This document shows positions 49,513 to 60,871 of a stretch of DNA of 64,000 bases, in pieces. Position numbers and translations under genes: made by a program. The number at the start of each line of letters is the position of its first letter. Position 1 is the first letter of the stretch. A model generated the notes under the pieces. The model searched no databases. It had not been told where the DNA came from and saw only the letters and a list, made by a program, of their open reading frames with translations. Source of the stretch: Phoronis australis. Its lineage: Eukaryota; Phoronida; Phoronidae. Location: NCBI GenBank assembly GCA_002633005.1, contig NMRA01000271.1:141588-205587 (forward strand), read 5' to 3'.

Positions 49513-49737
49513 TGCATGCGCGCAAAGGAGAGGGGGGTGTGGGGGCTCGATGGCAAAGTGGGCAAAAAGGTCATCCTCGAGAAAAACGAGACAAAAGTCC
49601 TCTAAAAAGGCAGGATTCGGCGTATGCACAATTCATAGCCTTGAACGAACCCCGTATTCGTTTTTTTTTTCTTTAGTAAAAGGTCCACATCCTCAAAAAT
49701 TCGAGCCCCCTTATATTTTAGGCTGGGTGCGCATGCC
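49513..49737. mobile_element. Short element with GCGCGCA ends, copy 3
   Basis: GCATGCGCGCAAAGGAG at the left, GGCTGGGTGCGCATGCC at the right, with AAAAATTCGAGCCCCC and GGGGGCTCGA inside. It is a third member of the family at 4671 and 45655. Confidence 0.6.
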
Positions 49738-49939
49738 GTGTGTGTAGTATGCACGGGAAATGCAAGCAAACGATGCAGTTTTGATGAACAAAAATTCATT
49801 GCGCAATATTACTGGAAACCAAAAACATCAAGGAAGTTCAAAGACAACCTTTCCAAGTTGATGACCAATAAGTTTGATTTTATTTATTTATCTACGATTT
49901 GTAAACTTCAAGCTAGTAATTTAGTTCCTAAGCCAATAA

Positions 49940-50540
49940 ACAACTTATTGTCATTTGAATTGTGAGAACATTTTAGGAGCTGTCCTAAATTCATCAATTT
50001 CCTTGAGACAAATAGACAAAAGTCGTTTCGTGTACTTTTATATTTGGAGATCTGATAACAGATGAAATTTTCCCAATGTCGGCCTGCAATTAAGTTTATT
50101 GAAGTATTGTCATTTCTTACAAGATTAGATTCTAATTGTCAAAAAATCATCTCTCAATCAGTCCACTATCCTGGATAATAAACATGTAAATCAGAAAGAA
50201 AACAACAATCAAGTCCATGAGCAATGCGTTTACCTTGATTTAATGACTTAATTCCTTTTTGATTCCCTGTTAGTGACTTTAAACAACAAATCTTGTACCG
50301 AAGTCAAAAAGCAATGCATTTATTGTCATTTGAATTGTGAGTAATTTTTTGGGGAAGTGTCCAAATTTCTTCAATGTTTTTGAGAGATATTTTAGATAGG
50401 CAAAAAGCACCCAACTGCACTTTACTATTTGGGGATCGGATTATAGTTTTCCATGTTCAGGCTTCAACTAAATTCCCTGAATCTTCATCATTTCTTAAAA
50501 GGTTAGCTTCTAATTGCCAAAAATCACTTATTAACCTGTC
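49940..50540 (+). repeat. Diverged tandem duplication of about 365 bp
   Basis: 49946-50155 and 50316-50530 share TTATTGTCATTTGAATTGTGAG, GTCC.AAATT..TCAAT, TTTGGGGATC.GAT-like and CATTTCTTA.AAG.TTAG.TTCTAATTG blocks in the same order. Confidence 0.7.
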
Positions 50541-52100
50541 GATTTTCGTAGATACAATTTACCTGAACAACATTCAAGGATGAATGGACTCACCGGAGAC
50601 AGCCCAAGAGTTATTATCTCTGCGGTGAAGGATGTTACAGGTGTGTAAATCAGAAATCAACGAATTTGTTGACCAAAACGGAATGTTATAAGCAATTTCC
50701 GCAGGCATGCGCGCAGATTTTTGACGGATAACCGGGGGAAATGGGAGATAGGGCATTCATAGTAAGGTGTATTTTTGCTCTTTCGAGGTACCTATAACGG
50801 TTCACGAGTTTAACTTGACCTCAAAAAAACGCTGAAATATTTGTTTAACGTGATCATTATTGCGAGTATTTGGGTAACCTCGTTGGACATGTACACGGTC
50901 AATCCAATGGTAGCCTCGACAGCAGTGTTTTCCACATGTGGGAATTCCTTACAAACAACTCATAGTAACCATTTTCAAAAGAGATACTATTCTTGTGATA
51001 ATATGGGAAACAGTAACATTATTTTATAATTCAGCATCGGAAATAGTCGTTTTGTGCAACAAACAAACAGCGGTCTTCACGTTCTTTAAAATTCCTGACT
51101 CCCTTTCGATGGCGGTCAATCCTATTGTATTTTTTTCACATTTTTTGGTTGTTTGGGTTGAATGTTTTGATACCACTGTGCTGTGCCCGAATGTTTTGTG
51201 TTTTTGATGAATTCGAATCACAAATTCCTCGTGAATACTTGGCAGTGTCGGATTTACATGTATAGAGGGACAAAGGGACATGTCTCCTAACTGTTCCACC
51301 GAGAGAGGGTGACGTCTGATATGGGACACCTTAATTATGAAAAGCTAAACATCATTAAGCTTGGAAATGAGTGACAGTTCATTCCACCGTCGTGAGGTCA
51401 GACGACGGTGCAGGAAGTGACATCATTCAACATGAAAGTTGGTTGCACGATTTGACAAAAAACAGGAAAATAGACGTAGTCGAGTCCAACATTGGGTCCT
51501 CTCTCCGTAGGAATATGTCAATAGAAACATAAAAACTGTGAGCACTTGAATGTAGTCAATGGCCTCCTTCAGACGTGGGGCCCCTCTATGTGAAAATATA
51601 TATATTTCCAAAAATCAAGAAATGTGCAGCAATTGATGATATATGTCAGGTCATCAATTTTTCTCAAGTGATATACAATTCGAGAAAAAACGACTGTTGC
51701 TCCGTTGTCCCTTGCCAGAGAGGGGTCTCTGGAAAAATATGCAGTTGCAAAATTGAATTACTGAATTTAAAAATCCAGGAAATTAATGCGCTCTGGAATA
51801 GCTTCGCTTTACAAATTTCGTCGATTTTTCGAAATATATGCATGAATTATAACGTACACGTTTCCAAGTGTATTTAGACGACCTGTGCTGCGAAAGCGGA
51901 GACCTAAACAATAATGTCCTGACCAGGGTCCTCAAAAGGTAAACCGTGCACTGATACAGAGTTATTAAATATTCTCTTGAGTTTTCTCTCTTATCCGCAT
52001 TTAGCAGTCTTTCTTTTCTCGACTGTCCCCGCCCCATGCGTATGTCGGTTGCCACGGTTTAGCCCTGAGGACTGAAATTTTTTTGGGGGGGCGTGCAATC

Positions 52101-52130
52101 CGCCCCCCCCCCCCCCNCCCCCCCCCCCCT
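52101..52130 (+). repeat. Poly-C tract with an unresolved base
   Basis: Long C homopolymer interrupted by N at 52117. Its length is not reliable. Confidence 0.8.
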
Positions 52131-53917
52131 GCTTCCTACGGCCCTGCTAGGTGGACTGTAAGTGCTCCTATGGTCAGATGTTGGTACTCGTTCATCTATG
52201 CTAAGTGATCTGGGCTGATGGTCTATATTACGGGACCGGATTAGAAATGGATTTATTTTCTTGTAAATGCCATCGGCAATAACAATGAAATAAATTGAAA
52301 ATAACTATCAGCGCACGGTCTTTAAGGAGTAAATACAGTGATTTATAACAGGTTACCTAACAATGCCTTTCGTTTCTCCGGCAAGTTTTTACAAATCCTT
52401 ACAGTTTTTGAGAGTTTATGTTTCCAAAACTAACGTTATTAATATTCGACGTTAAGTAGCCTACCGCTGGCGGATGTCTGTACAAAGAGGACACTCCAGC
52501 AAAAAGTGTATTTCATTTTCTATCTTTCTCATATCACAGCACTTATACTTTGTCCTCCCTGGTAATCCCAATATATCTACCTTCATTTATAATTATTTAA
52601 TTATTAAAAACTGGGCACACCTGAAGCGAGCAACCACTCGAATGTGATATAGTCCCAGACAAGAGACATATTGTTACATGATTAAATTGTTTTTAAACAA
52701 TGCGTCTACACATCAAGACTAGACAGACTTGCCTGAAAATCACAGCGCGAACTCTACTGGTCGAAATTACGACACCTTTGACGAAACTCACTTACAAAAG
52801 TCAATTCATTCACTACACCTTGATTTATACAAACAAAGCTAAAATCAGATGAAAATAACAAATTCTTAATCCCTAATCCCCAACAAGCCTTTCCTTGGTC
52901 TGCAACCCGAAGATGGATATTAGAACAAATTTATATATCTGCTGTCCTGAATTTTTACAAGTTTTAGCTAATAATTAATTATTCTAACATATCTTAGTGA
53001 TCTAATCGATCTCCGACCAAATCCGCGAGCTGCGAGTAAAAAGCTAATAGTTCAATTTTCGTTTTGTCGGTCAGTCAGCTGAACAGTCGAAACGCAGCTT
53101 CAAATGGTTGCCACGAGAGACAAATGAGGCATAGACGGATTTAGGGGAGCAGGGGGCCCACCACTCCCCCCGGCTGCAGCAAGGAAAATGAAACAGCAAC
53201 AGCGTGAAGTATGAGGAAATATTGAGTCTAGCAGAACTGACAGTGGATCGGAGGGGCGAGGCGACCCCAGACCGTGGCGGAATCGTGTCCCCGTTTTATT
53301 TTTAGTCCTCCGATTGATTTTTTAAACAGAAAGCGCACGCCGGCAGTACACATGCAATCGCACTTGCCCAATTCCCCGAGGCAACATGTTGGGCACCCCC
53401 CCCCCCCCACCCCCCTTACTGTGTTATCCTAGATCCGCCACTGCGAGGTGAGTGTTGGTTGACTCCCAGAGTCGGGTTTTGCACTGCTCACCCCGTCCGG
53501 TCGTTAGCTCTACATTTTGATATATAAGTTTCATGACAAAGTGACAAGCAGAATTACCCGGGTGGTGAGAAATTTCGCGGAGAGACGCTAAAAATTTTAC
53601 CCACATTCATTGACACTAGTCAAGTCTTTATCACTGGCTAGCCCAGGCCTACGTATCGACATAAGACATTAAAACAATTTAGAGAAAGTTTTTAAAGTAG
53701 AGCTATTTACGAACTACTGTTGTTGGTAGACGCGTTGTCGGAGGGAATCACCCTGAAGGGTTTCCTAGGGGGTTTCCCGACTAAGGGGTTTCCCTGCGAT
53801 ATTGAACTTTCGGAATTGCTTCGGCAATTTCCGTCGCTAATGATTTCCGCCATTACCCCAAGAATCGAGCAGCAACAGCTTTAGTGTGATCGCCAATTCG
53901 AGACAGTTTAACAAGAA

Positions 53918-53999
53918 ATGCCGGAGCATTCACCGTCGCCGTCCCCCCAGAGAGCCATTTATGGTTTCAGCTTATATTTATTCTCTTATGTAGCTCTTG
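53918..53999 (+). CDS. PIGP: PIGP coding exon 1
   Basis: ATG in the context AAGAAATGC, then the Ser/Pro leader, RAIYGF and the first half of TM1. Donor CTTG/gtaagc, phase 1. Confidence 0.92.
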
Positions 54000-56900
54000 G
54001 TAAGCGAAACTGTGACATTTGTTAACTTGTTTGAGGGAAATTGACTTACCGAGTTCAACATTTTGCCCCCTCTGGCGACCAACTCTGATAGGATATTCCC
54101 TGGAATCACCGGTCAAGTCCTTTTTGTGTGATTAAATTATGTTATTAAAAAAATGACAATTTTTGCTTGAGTGAAGAAATCATAATTAAATGAGGATAGT
54201 TATGACGTTTATTCAAATATACCGTAGATTGTACATTGTCATTGGCCTACAACTAGTTCAACTTTGTCGCGTTTATTTATTGTCCTGAGACCGAGTTTAC
54301 AGTGCCACCGTCTCAACTGGGCTCAGTAGAGATGTTGTGCGTGAATGTGGAATCCTGCTTAATCTCAAGATCGCATATGGGTGAACTTGGAATTGAATAT
54401 TCTTTAAGGCAAAAAGGTGAAATTCTTGTGCGGTGAAAAGAATCTTTGTAATTATTGGCCTCGCGATCATACTCCTTTGGCCGTAACTTGTGTTGCTGAA
54501 CCGCAGGAATATGTGAATGGCTAAATCGATTATTGTTTGGTGAAACTGATCGCCCGTAGTTGAAAAGGTTGGTTAAAATTGACATTTCAAAATTCAAATG
54601 TAACTTGATTTAGTGCAGTGCAAAGTTTTATGAACATGAATTTAATTGTTAGAGTGAACTTGTCAAGTTGCCTCGCGTATTCCGAGTTCACACAACATTT
54701 TCTTGAGATTAAGTTCACGTACAACAGAGACATATACAGCAGTTTACTGTAGAAAATTTTAGTGTCTCCGGTGGGATTTGAACCCAGGTTTCAGGTGCGA
54801 CAACCAAGCGTCTAAACCATTCGGCCAAGAGGCAATTGCCACTTGGTAAGTGGCTTAGAGAGGCTTTAGCTTTATCTGACTGTACATGTTGTCACAACCA
54901 GAAGTCACATTTCACAACACTACTCCCACTTCTGCTGTTCAAACAGGCACGCTCCCGGGCTTTTAGATTTCAGCAACACCCTCGCGTCCTGGAATTTGAC
55001 CTCAGCTACACTCTTTTTGTGTTCTGAATCCAACACTACCAGGTTGTCCCCTCTCCATCCGCCGCTTTACATCTTGGGGTTAATCGTGTATTTTTCCTTA
55101 GTTGGGTGCCAATGTGGAAAATTTCAGTGTCTTCGGTGGGATTTGAACCCATGTTGCACGTGCGATGACCAAGCGTCTAAACCATTTGGCCAAGAGGCAA
55201 TTGCCACTTGGAAATTAAGCGACTTGGAAAGGCTTTATCTGATTGTACATGTCGTCAAGTCACGATTCACAACAGTCCTTTAAAAATGGCCAGTTGCCAA
55301 TTTCAGCAACTATACTAAGGACTGTTTGGAAAAAGGTTTGATTGCGGGAGTATTTGTTTGAGCTGAGAGGAGTTCAAGAGTGTCCCTCTATGTGAAAAAG
55401 TTACTCATAGCAGCATGACTTTGATGGTTTAATCAGTGTGAGGCATAATTCACCACAGAGCTTCCAGAATATGGAGGGCTCAGGGGATCGAGCCACCGTC
55501 TCTATTAATTGCGGCTAGTTGAGATGGGGGTAGTGTCTAGAGACCGAGTAGACACTACCACCATCTGAACTGAGCCAGCGAATATCCCCGAGTGGAACTG
55601 TTTTGTCCGTGGACATGGCAGGTTGCCAGGGTGGGTAAGGTCTCGCCTATTTAGGGGGCAATTGTCAATCAAAATGACAGGTGGCTTAGAGTCCTAAACA
55701 ATAAGGCATTCAGGCAGTCAGTTGGGCATGGTTGAGTCGCCACAGGATGAACTGCTTTAAATTTGTTTGGCAACTGAAAAGAACGAGGGAAATTTGTCGT
55801 CATGTAATGAATTGCTGGCATCACAAAAATAATGGTTATCAGGCAGTCCATGTTTTGGTATAAATTTCATGTCGAGGCAATTTCGAATTGGATGGACAGA
55901 AAATGTGAGCGTCACTTATTTTTCCATTTTTTTCTCACAGCTAGTTAGCAGGCTGGTTAGTTAGGGGGGGAACTGTGCATTCAAAATTCAGGCTAACGTA
56001 ATACCTAGGTGACCAGGAAGCAGGCACCCAAGTCACGTTTTCACCCTGGTATGTGGCAGGGAAGCACCTCAAGAAATATTCCGATGACATGAGTTAAATT
56101 CACAAACTTGTGTCAGACAAAACATGATTCACTCTGTTAGTGGTTGGTGTGCTTCACATTTCTGCATACGTGATTCACACTGTTAGTGGTTGGTGTGCTT
56201 CACATGTCTGCATACATGATTCACACTGTTAGTGGTTGGTGTGCTTCACATTTCTGCATACATGATTCACACTGTTAGTGGTTGGTGTGCTTCACATTTC
56301 TGCATACATGATACTGTTAGTGGTTGGTGTGCTTCACATTTCTGCATACGTGATTCACACTGTTAGTGGTTGGTATGCTTCCCGTTACTGCATACAAATC
56401 TAGTAACTTGTGACTTATGTCCAAATGTCGGATGCACGTCCATCCATGTTTAAGCCCTTACCGGAAATTTCTGAAAATAGACTCAAGGGCAGATATTCGG
56501 GAAACCTTTCACAAACATCAAGTAAAATCAAATACACGCTCAAGTGTATTTTCAGACACTGTGTCATTAAAACTGTCCTTCATGCTGTATTATTACGGTT
56601 AGTTACCAATGAAGTCATCCAATATCTCGTTAAATGATAATCATTTGAGTGAAATTGCAATCACAAAAGCAACAAAATTTTAGATCAAAACATATTACGT
56701 ACAAATTTTTGAGCAATCCATCAGATTTTCAACCATGCAAACAGTTACCGAAAATACGCTCTTGTGCGTACTTTTAGAAAGTTTTCCGAAAATATGCCAT
56801 TGGCCTAATTTTGGGTGCCTGGGTTTATTTTCGGAAATTGCCGGTACACAGTTTTGCGGGAGGATCTCAATTGGAAGGCATAAGCTTATACAGAATAATC

Positions 56901-59090
56901 TCGCCAATTTAGTACACAATGTGGCCAACAGCTAAAGTTTTATTTCCTCATTTTTATATCGCGCAAAATTAAGGCTTTACAATTTTCAACTTATGTATGA
57001 TGGCTGCCATCAAATAACAGTTTGAAAACCTCTGGACGCTTATAGCAACGTAAGAAGACCTTGAAAAATGAGAATTTGGTGATTTTTACAATTACTTTTG
57101 TCCAATATTGGTTAGATTTTACCCAATATGGACGGGTACAGTTATATTCTATGCGTTCTTCAACTTACAGGCTTGTACTTGGTGTGGGCCTATGTACCTG
57201 ATGACTGGCTTCATGCTGTTGGACTGACTTATATGCCTCAAAAGTGAGTGTATTGCAAAGCAAAAGTTAAACTACAACGGCTTAGTTTTTCTCGCTTAGA
57301 AACTGGCCTAAGATAGCATTTTGTAATATTCTGTGAAAGTACTGGTTGTCACTAAAAGTTGTGCATAATTTGAAAGCTGTTGTACAATGAAGGTAGAATG
57401 GTTCAATGAGTTATGTAGTATTTTTAGTAATTTTTATGCTATGTACAGGCTGCCCTCAAAATTGATATATAAAGCTAGTTTGTAATTGTTTTGGAAAGTT
57501 CAAAAAGTTCAGTGCAAACTGACTTGCAAGTCTTCGGAATTTGAAAAAATTAATAAACGTGAATTTATATTTTTGAGTCACCTTCTATAGATATCCTTGA
57601 GCAGGCTACTTTACAAAGAACACCAAGATTTCTATTGGCCCTGAAGGTACATCTTTTAAAGTATAAAATAGCGCAATTCAAAAACATGTTTGTTGGACAG
57701 TAGGACATCAAGGATAGTGTGGAAAGAATATTTCTTTTTTTAATTAGTCTTTTATCACTGATTGCATTACTTAGGAGTTTTGTAGCTCCTCTCAGTCGGT
57801 TCTGCATAGATTTGCGTTTACATTTTGATATAATCCACTTATCTCAGCCTGTTGGTTCACCCTAGGTACTGGGCGTTGGCTGTGCCCGTGTATGTTTGCG
57901 TGGCTGTAGTCGTGTTCTTCACTCTCTATGTGAGCTACAACTTCACCATCACACTGCCTTTAGACAGCATAAACACAGTGACGGGTAAGACAATTCTTTG
58001 GAAATAAAGGAAAATCCTGTGCGGTGCAACTTTTGTCAAAACAAAGGCAAAGTTTTCAAACTACAATAAATTAAGTACTAGGAAAAAATTGATCCGTAGT
58101 CCATTTTGTGTAAGACTGGGGACTTAAATTCGTGTAGTATTAAAATCTTCAGAGCATGAACCAAAGCAATTGATGTTTTTAAGGTTTGCGCATGTCTCTT
58201 TAGCTTTTTCACTTCCAAGATTTTTTTAGAAGTGAATTTTGAGAATAATTTGCATCTTTATTCATATTAAGTACTAGAAATTGACAACAAGGCTGAGTAA
58301 AATTGTTTCTTGTCAAGTGCAGCTCTTTTCGATGGTTGAATCAAACTGCAACAAAGTCGTTAAGGTTAGTTGTCGGATTTTGAGCTTCAGTCCCTTGTAG
58401 GGGTCCCACATTTTGAGAACCAGTTTTTCTGCTCTGAATAACAGGCATCAAACTGGTTTTGTCCAAGTAAAAATGAATCCAATTCATCTAAAGGGTAGAG
58501 TGCACAGACTAGAACAACCACGCTACAGAAGTTTGTCCAGGTTAAGCAAAAATACAACTTAATGCATGTCCAATTTTAGACAGTGCCACCATCTTAACTG
58601 GCCGCAGTAGAGACAGAAGCTTTTTGGCGAATTATGCCTCACACTGGTTAAAACATCAAAGCCACGTTGCTATAAGTACCTTTTGCGCAAAGAGGGACAT
58701 CTTAGGATGCCGTTGATGTCTTTAATTCCTTCCAACTCGAACAAATACTCCCAAGCAGTCCTTTGTTCAGTTGTCCAAATCAGCAACCGGTCATTTTTAA
58801 CACTGCACGCGCTTCTGGTGATCGCGGTAAAAATAGGAGCTTCACCGTCTCTACTGGCGCCAGTGGAGACGGTGACACTGTCTTGTCTGATTTAATCTAA
58901 CTTTACTGTGCATTACATGCTGGAGTGTTTTTAATGTTATAATCACAAAAATAGCCAATGTTTCTTGTATTATTTAGATGAAGCCTCACGTCCAGTAGTT
59001 GACCCGAGTACCCTACATCCAGAGGCCATTCCACCTGTTGGTGACCACGATATATCACAGGTGTGCCATGTGTTATATGGTCACACCTGA
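53918..59090 (+). CDS. PIGP: PIGP, GPI-GlcNAc transferase subunit P (four coding exons)
   Basis: PIG-P is a small membrane subunit of the ER complex (PIG-A, C, H, P, Q, Y and DPM2) that transfers GlcNAc from UDP-GlcNAc to phosphatidylinositol, the first step of GPI-anchor synthesis. Coding exons are 53918-53999, 57171-57243, 57866-57984 and 58978-59090, joining to 387 bases, or 128 residues; human isoforms are about 134. The start MPEHSPSPSPQRAIYGF matches the family pattern 'SPSP.PERAIYGF'. Two hydrophobic segments (about 14-35 and 53-77) flank the conserved WAYVPDDWLHAVGLTYMPQK/YWALAVPVY, as in the PIG-P domain. PLDSI follows the second helix. Exon 4 reads EAIPPVGDHDIS, like the human 'EEAIPALRDIS', then diverges and stops. 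A GT inside CACAG/gtgtgc could end this exon early, giving a different C-terminus. Confidence 0.92.
54768..54838 (-). repeat. tRNA-like repeat, copy 1 (PIGP intron 1)
   Basis: On the minus strand it reads GCCTCTTGGCCGAATGGTTT, then AGACGCTTGGTTGTCGCACC, with an A box (TGGCCGAATGG) and a B box (GGGTTCAAATCCC). The acceptor and anticodon stems do not pair properly, so it is a tRNA-derived repeat or pseudogene. About 100 bases upstream of it are also shared with copy 2. Confidence 0.65.
55131..55202 (-). repeat. tRNA-like repeat, copy 2 (PIGP intron 1)
   Basis: Same sequence as copy 1 with about 10 changes, 365 bp away in the same orientation. The conserved flank AAGTGGCAATTGCCTCTTGG continues on the 5' side (minus strand) through a GACNACATGTACAATCAGATAAAGC-type block. 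A local duplication or two insertions of a SINE would both fit. Confidence 0.65.
55345..55480 (-). repeat. GAAGCTTTTTGG repeat family, copy F4 (PIGP intron 1)
   Basis: GCGGGAGTATTTGTTTGAGC, TGTCCCTCTATGTG, GACTTTGATGGTTTAATCAGTGTGAGGCATAATTC and AGAGCTTCC align, in inverse orientation to F1, with the arm consensus. Confidence 0.65.
56115..56395 (+). repeat. 46-bp minisatellite in PIGP intron 1
   Basis: About six tandem copies of a 46-bp unit, starting TGATTCACACTGTTAGTGGT and ending TTCTGCATACG. One copy lacks a short TCACAC segment, and the last copy is diverged. Confidence 0.95.
56891..57124. mobile_element. Tc1/mariner-like non-autonomous element, copy A5 (PIGP intron 1)
   Basis: Flanked on the left by TA (56889-56890). 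It begins CAGAATAATCTCGCCAATTTAG and ends TTGTCCAATATTGGTTAGATTTTACC, the decayed inverse. It lies close to the acceptor of PIGP exon 2. Confidence 0.7.
57171..57243 (+). CDS. PIGP: PIGP coding exon 2
   Basis: Acceptor caacttacag, donor CAAAA/gtgagt. It encodes LYLVWAYVPDDWLHAVGLTY and MPQ, the most conserved part of the PIG-P domain. A Tc1/mariner-like element lies 46 bp upstream of the acceptor. Confidence 0.95.
57866..57984 (+). CDS. PIGP: PIGP coding exon 3
   Basis: Acceptor caccctag, donor ACGG/gtaaga. It encodes KYWALAVPVYVCVAVVVF, the second membrane segment, and PLDSINTV. Confidence 0.95.
58581..58884 (+). mobile_element. GAAGCTTTTTGG family member with terminal inverted repeats, copy F3 (PIGP intron 3)
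   Basis: It begins CAGTGCCACCATCTTAACTGG and ends CCAGTGGAGACGGTGACACTG, so this roughly 300-bp copy shows both ends of the family. Inside are GAAGCTTTTTGGCGAATTATG, ACATCAAAGCCACGTTG, TACCTTTTGCGCA and TTCCAACTCGAACAAATACT. The same end motif (CAGTGCCACCGTCTCAACTGG) occurs at 54300. Confidence 0.7.
58978..59090 (+). CDS. PIGP: PIGP coding exon 4 and stop
   Basis: Acceptor ttatttag. It encodes DEASRPVVDPSTLHPEAIPP and DHDIS, then a short tail to TGA at 59088-59090. The tail after DIS does not resemble the vertebrate C-terminus, so splicing at 59061 to an exon I cannot see remains possible. Confidence 0.8.
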
Positions 59091-59474
59091 CGTGCTGGCG
59101 CTATTGCTGGAACTGGCAGCCTTTGGTCACACGTGGCTGGTGATACTGACTGTGCGGTAGCCCATGTGAGACCACACTGTCAGTCGTTCATAGATGTCAA
59201 GCTGGGACCACAGAATAGCGGGTATTGGGTCAGAATGCCATCCTATCCAGACGAACTTAGGAACCGCGTGCACTCTCATGAATGAAGAAGTCATGGTGCT
59301 TGCTGTGTTCGTCGGCAGTGCTGTATGCACTACTAGAGCGAAGGTCTTGTCCCCTGTGGACCATGCAGTCTTCTACACAACAGAAAATTTAAATTCGACT
59401 CGAATTACAAAATTTTTGTATGTGTCCCAAAAGTCCATTTCCATTCTGTGAAGAGTTTGTATGTTAAGCATTGG

Positions 59475-59480
59475 AATAAA
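59475..59480 (+). terminator. Candidate PIGP polyadenylation signal
   Basis: AATAAA 384 bases after the PIGP stop. It is the first canonical hexamer on the plus strand that I noticed after the stop. Confidence 0.4.
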
Positions 59481-60632
59481 TGTATTGAACTGTTACCAAA
59501 AGTCTAAAATGTACCAATTTGCTTATATCTCTTTCACAACCACCTCGGCCGTTGCCATATGCAACCATGAAATCGATGTTTCCAATCCTGTATTGGCAAC
59601 ACTTGGAGTAGATCTGTGGCAGGACTTGTGCAAAAATAATTTAGTGGATTTTACTGAAATAACTAGGCTGTTTGTTATTTCTAGTTGTTTTGCTAAATAG
59701 TTTTTCGAACTGTTGTCTCGGCGGACACAAATCTTTATGTTCAGCAGACTATTCCGACATCAACCAATTCAAAATGGCAACCAACAAGCCCTGATGAAGT
59801 GAAGGCTTTATCTGTGTTGCAATCCTGGTGGCAATGAAGCTGTTGTCTAGACTGAGATGTTATTGGAGTAAAGACCTTTGTTAACCAATACTTACATTTA
59901 CACGACTCATCTTAGCAGCCAGCTAGAGGTGACCCTAGAATACATCTTCCGCCAGTACATGCTGTCTAAACCCACGAAGTGGAAGATCAAAGTTATGTGA
60001 GGGTGGTTATGGGGGTGGCTTTGACATTTGTACTGGTCAAAAAGCCAGGGGCCACAACATAGACTGGGGTGTAATGCGTGGAGTTTGACCCAGCTGCATC
60101 ACCAACTAGGTTGCCACATCTATTTTTATTGAATTTTTTCTTCATTGCTTCTCAGCAAACACTTCTTACTGGTCGATACCTGATGTGCGACAATTAATCA
60201 AAACCGGAAAGGTTTACCAGATGCAATTCAAAAAACAACAAAACTGAAAAGTCAGGGCGATGCAGTTCAGCTACAGAAAGTAAGAGTACTGGAGACCTCA
60301 TTCAAGGACAGGAGACAGATTATGTTGCTAAAAAGGAGAAGCCTCAAGTGACTTGTATGCAATGCACATATGGGCAGTGTCGACACTTCGACGTACTGAT
60401 GACTCACTAAATGATGGGATTATGTATTGTATTGCATCATCAACATAGCCACTGTGAATTCGTGCCAGTGGATATTGTACTCCAAGTCTGTCAAAGATCA
60501 TAGCCCATCCAACGCGACAATCTTGGTTTCCGAGCTGCCATGGCCGATCAATTGCCAGCAGGTTTCCTGTCACGAGCCTTTCCTGTTGGTCACAAAAACG
60601 AGATCATTACCATCAACCGCTGGAATTTGAAC

Positions 60633-60871
60633 CAGGGCTTTGAATTTTTCTCTTTTAAGAAGATTTCCTCATTTTTCGTTTCGATTCCCTCTTATTTGAT
60701 TTCCAGTTTCCTATTTCTTCATCTCTTTTTTTATCATGATTTTGACTTAATTAATGCAAAAACATTTATTTCGGTTAAATTTTACAGCATAAGAAATATT
60801 TCTATCACATAAGCCTATTTGTTTGTGGAACATACATCACCCCTTTTTGCCATTGGTCATTTCAAGCCCTT
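60633..60871 (+). mobile_element. hAT-like non-autonomous element, copy 3
   Basis: It starts CAGGGCTTTGAATTTTTCTC and ends TGGTCATTTCAAGCCCT, with TTGAAC adjacent on both sides. The interior is highly similar to 7466-7722, which suggests relatively recent activity of the family. Confidence 0.7.

Larger units (their letters stand above)
44997..53917. other. Intergenic region between NPHP4 and PIGP start codons
   Basis: About 8.9 kb with both promoters expected inside it. I see no recognisable gene. It contains elements at 45655, 45888 and 49513, a 25-bp minisatellite (48040), a diverged tandem duplication (49940-50540), a poly-C tract with an N (52101), and an N at 49030. Short open frames at 46.3-47.6 kb are coding-like in places on the minus strand but are interrupted, and I could not identify them. 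Confidence 0.55.

Noticed and set aside
54768-54838. Functional tRNA gene
   Set aside because: A and B boxes are present, but acceptor and anticodon stems do not pair and the anticodon arm is not formed.
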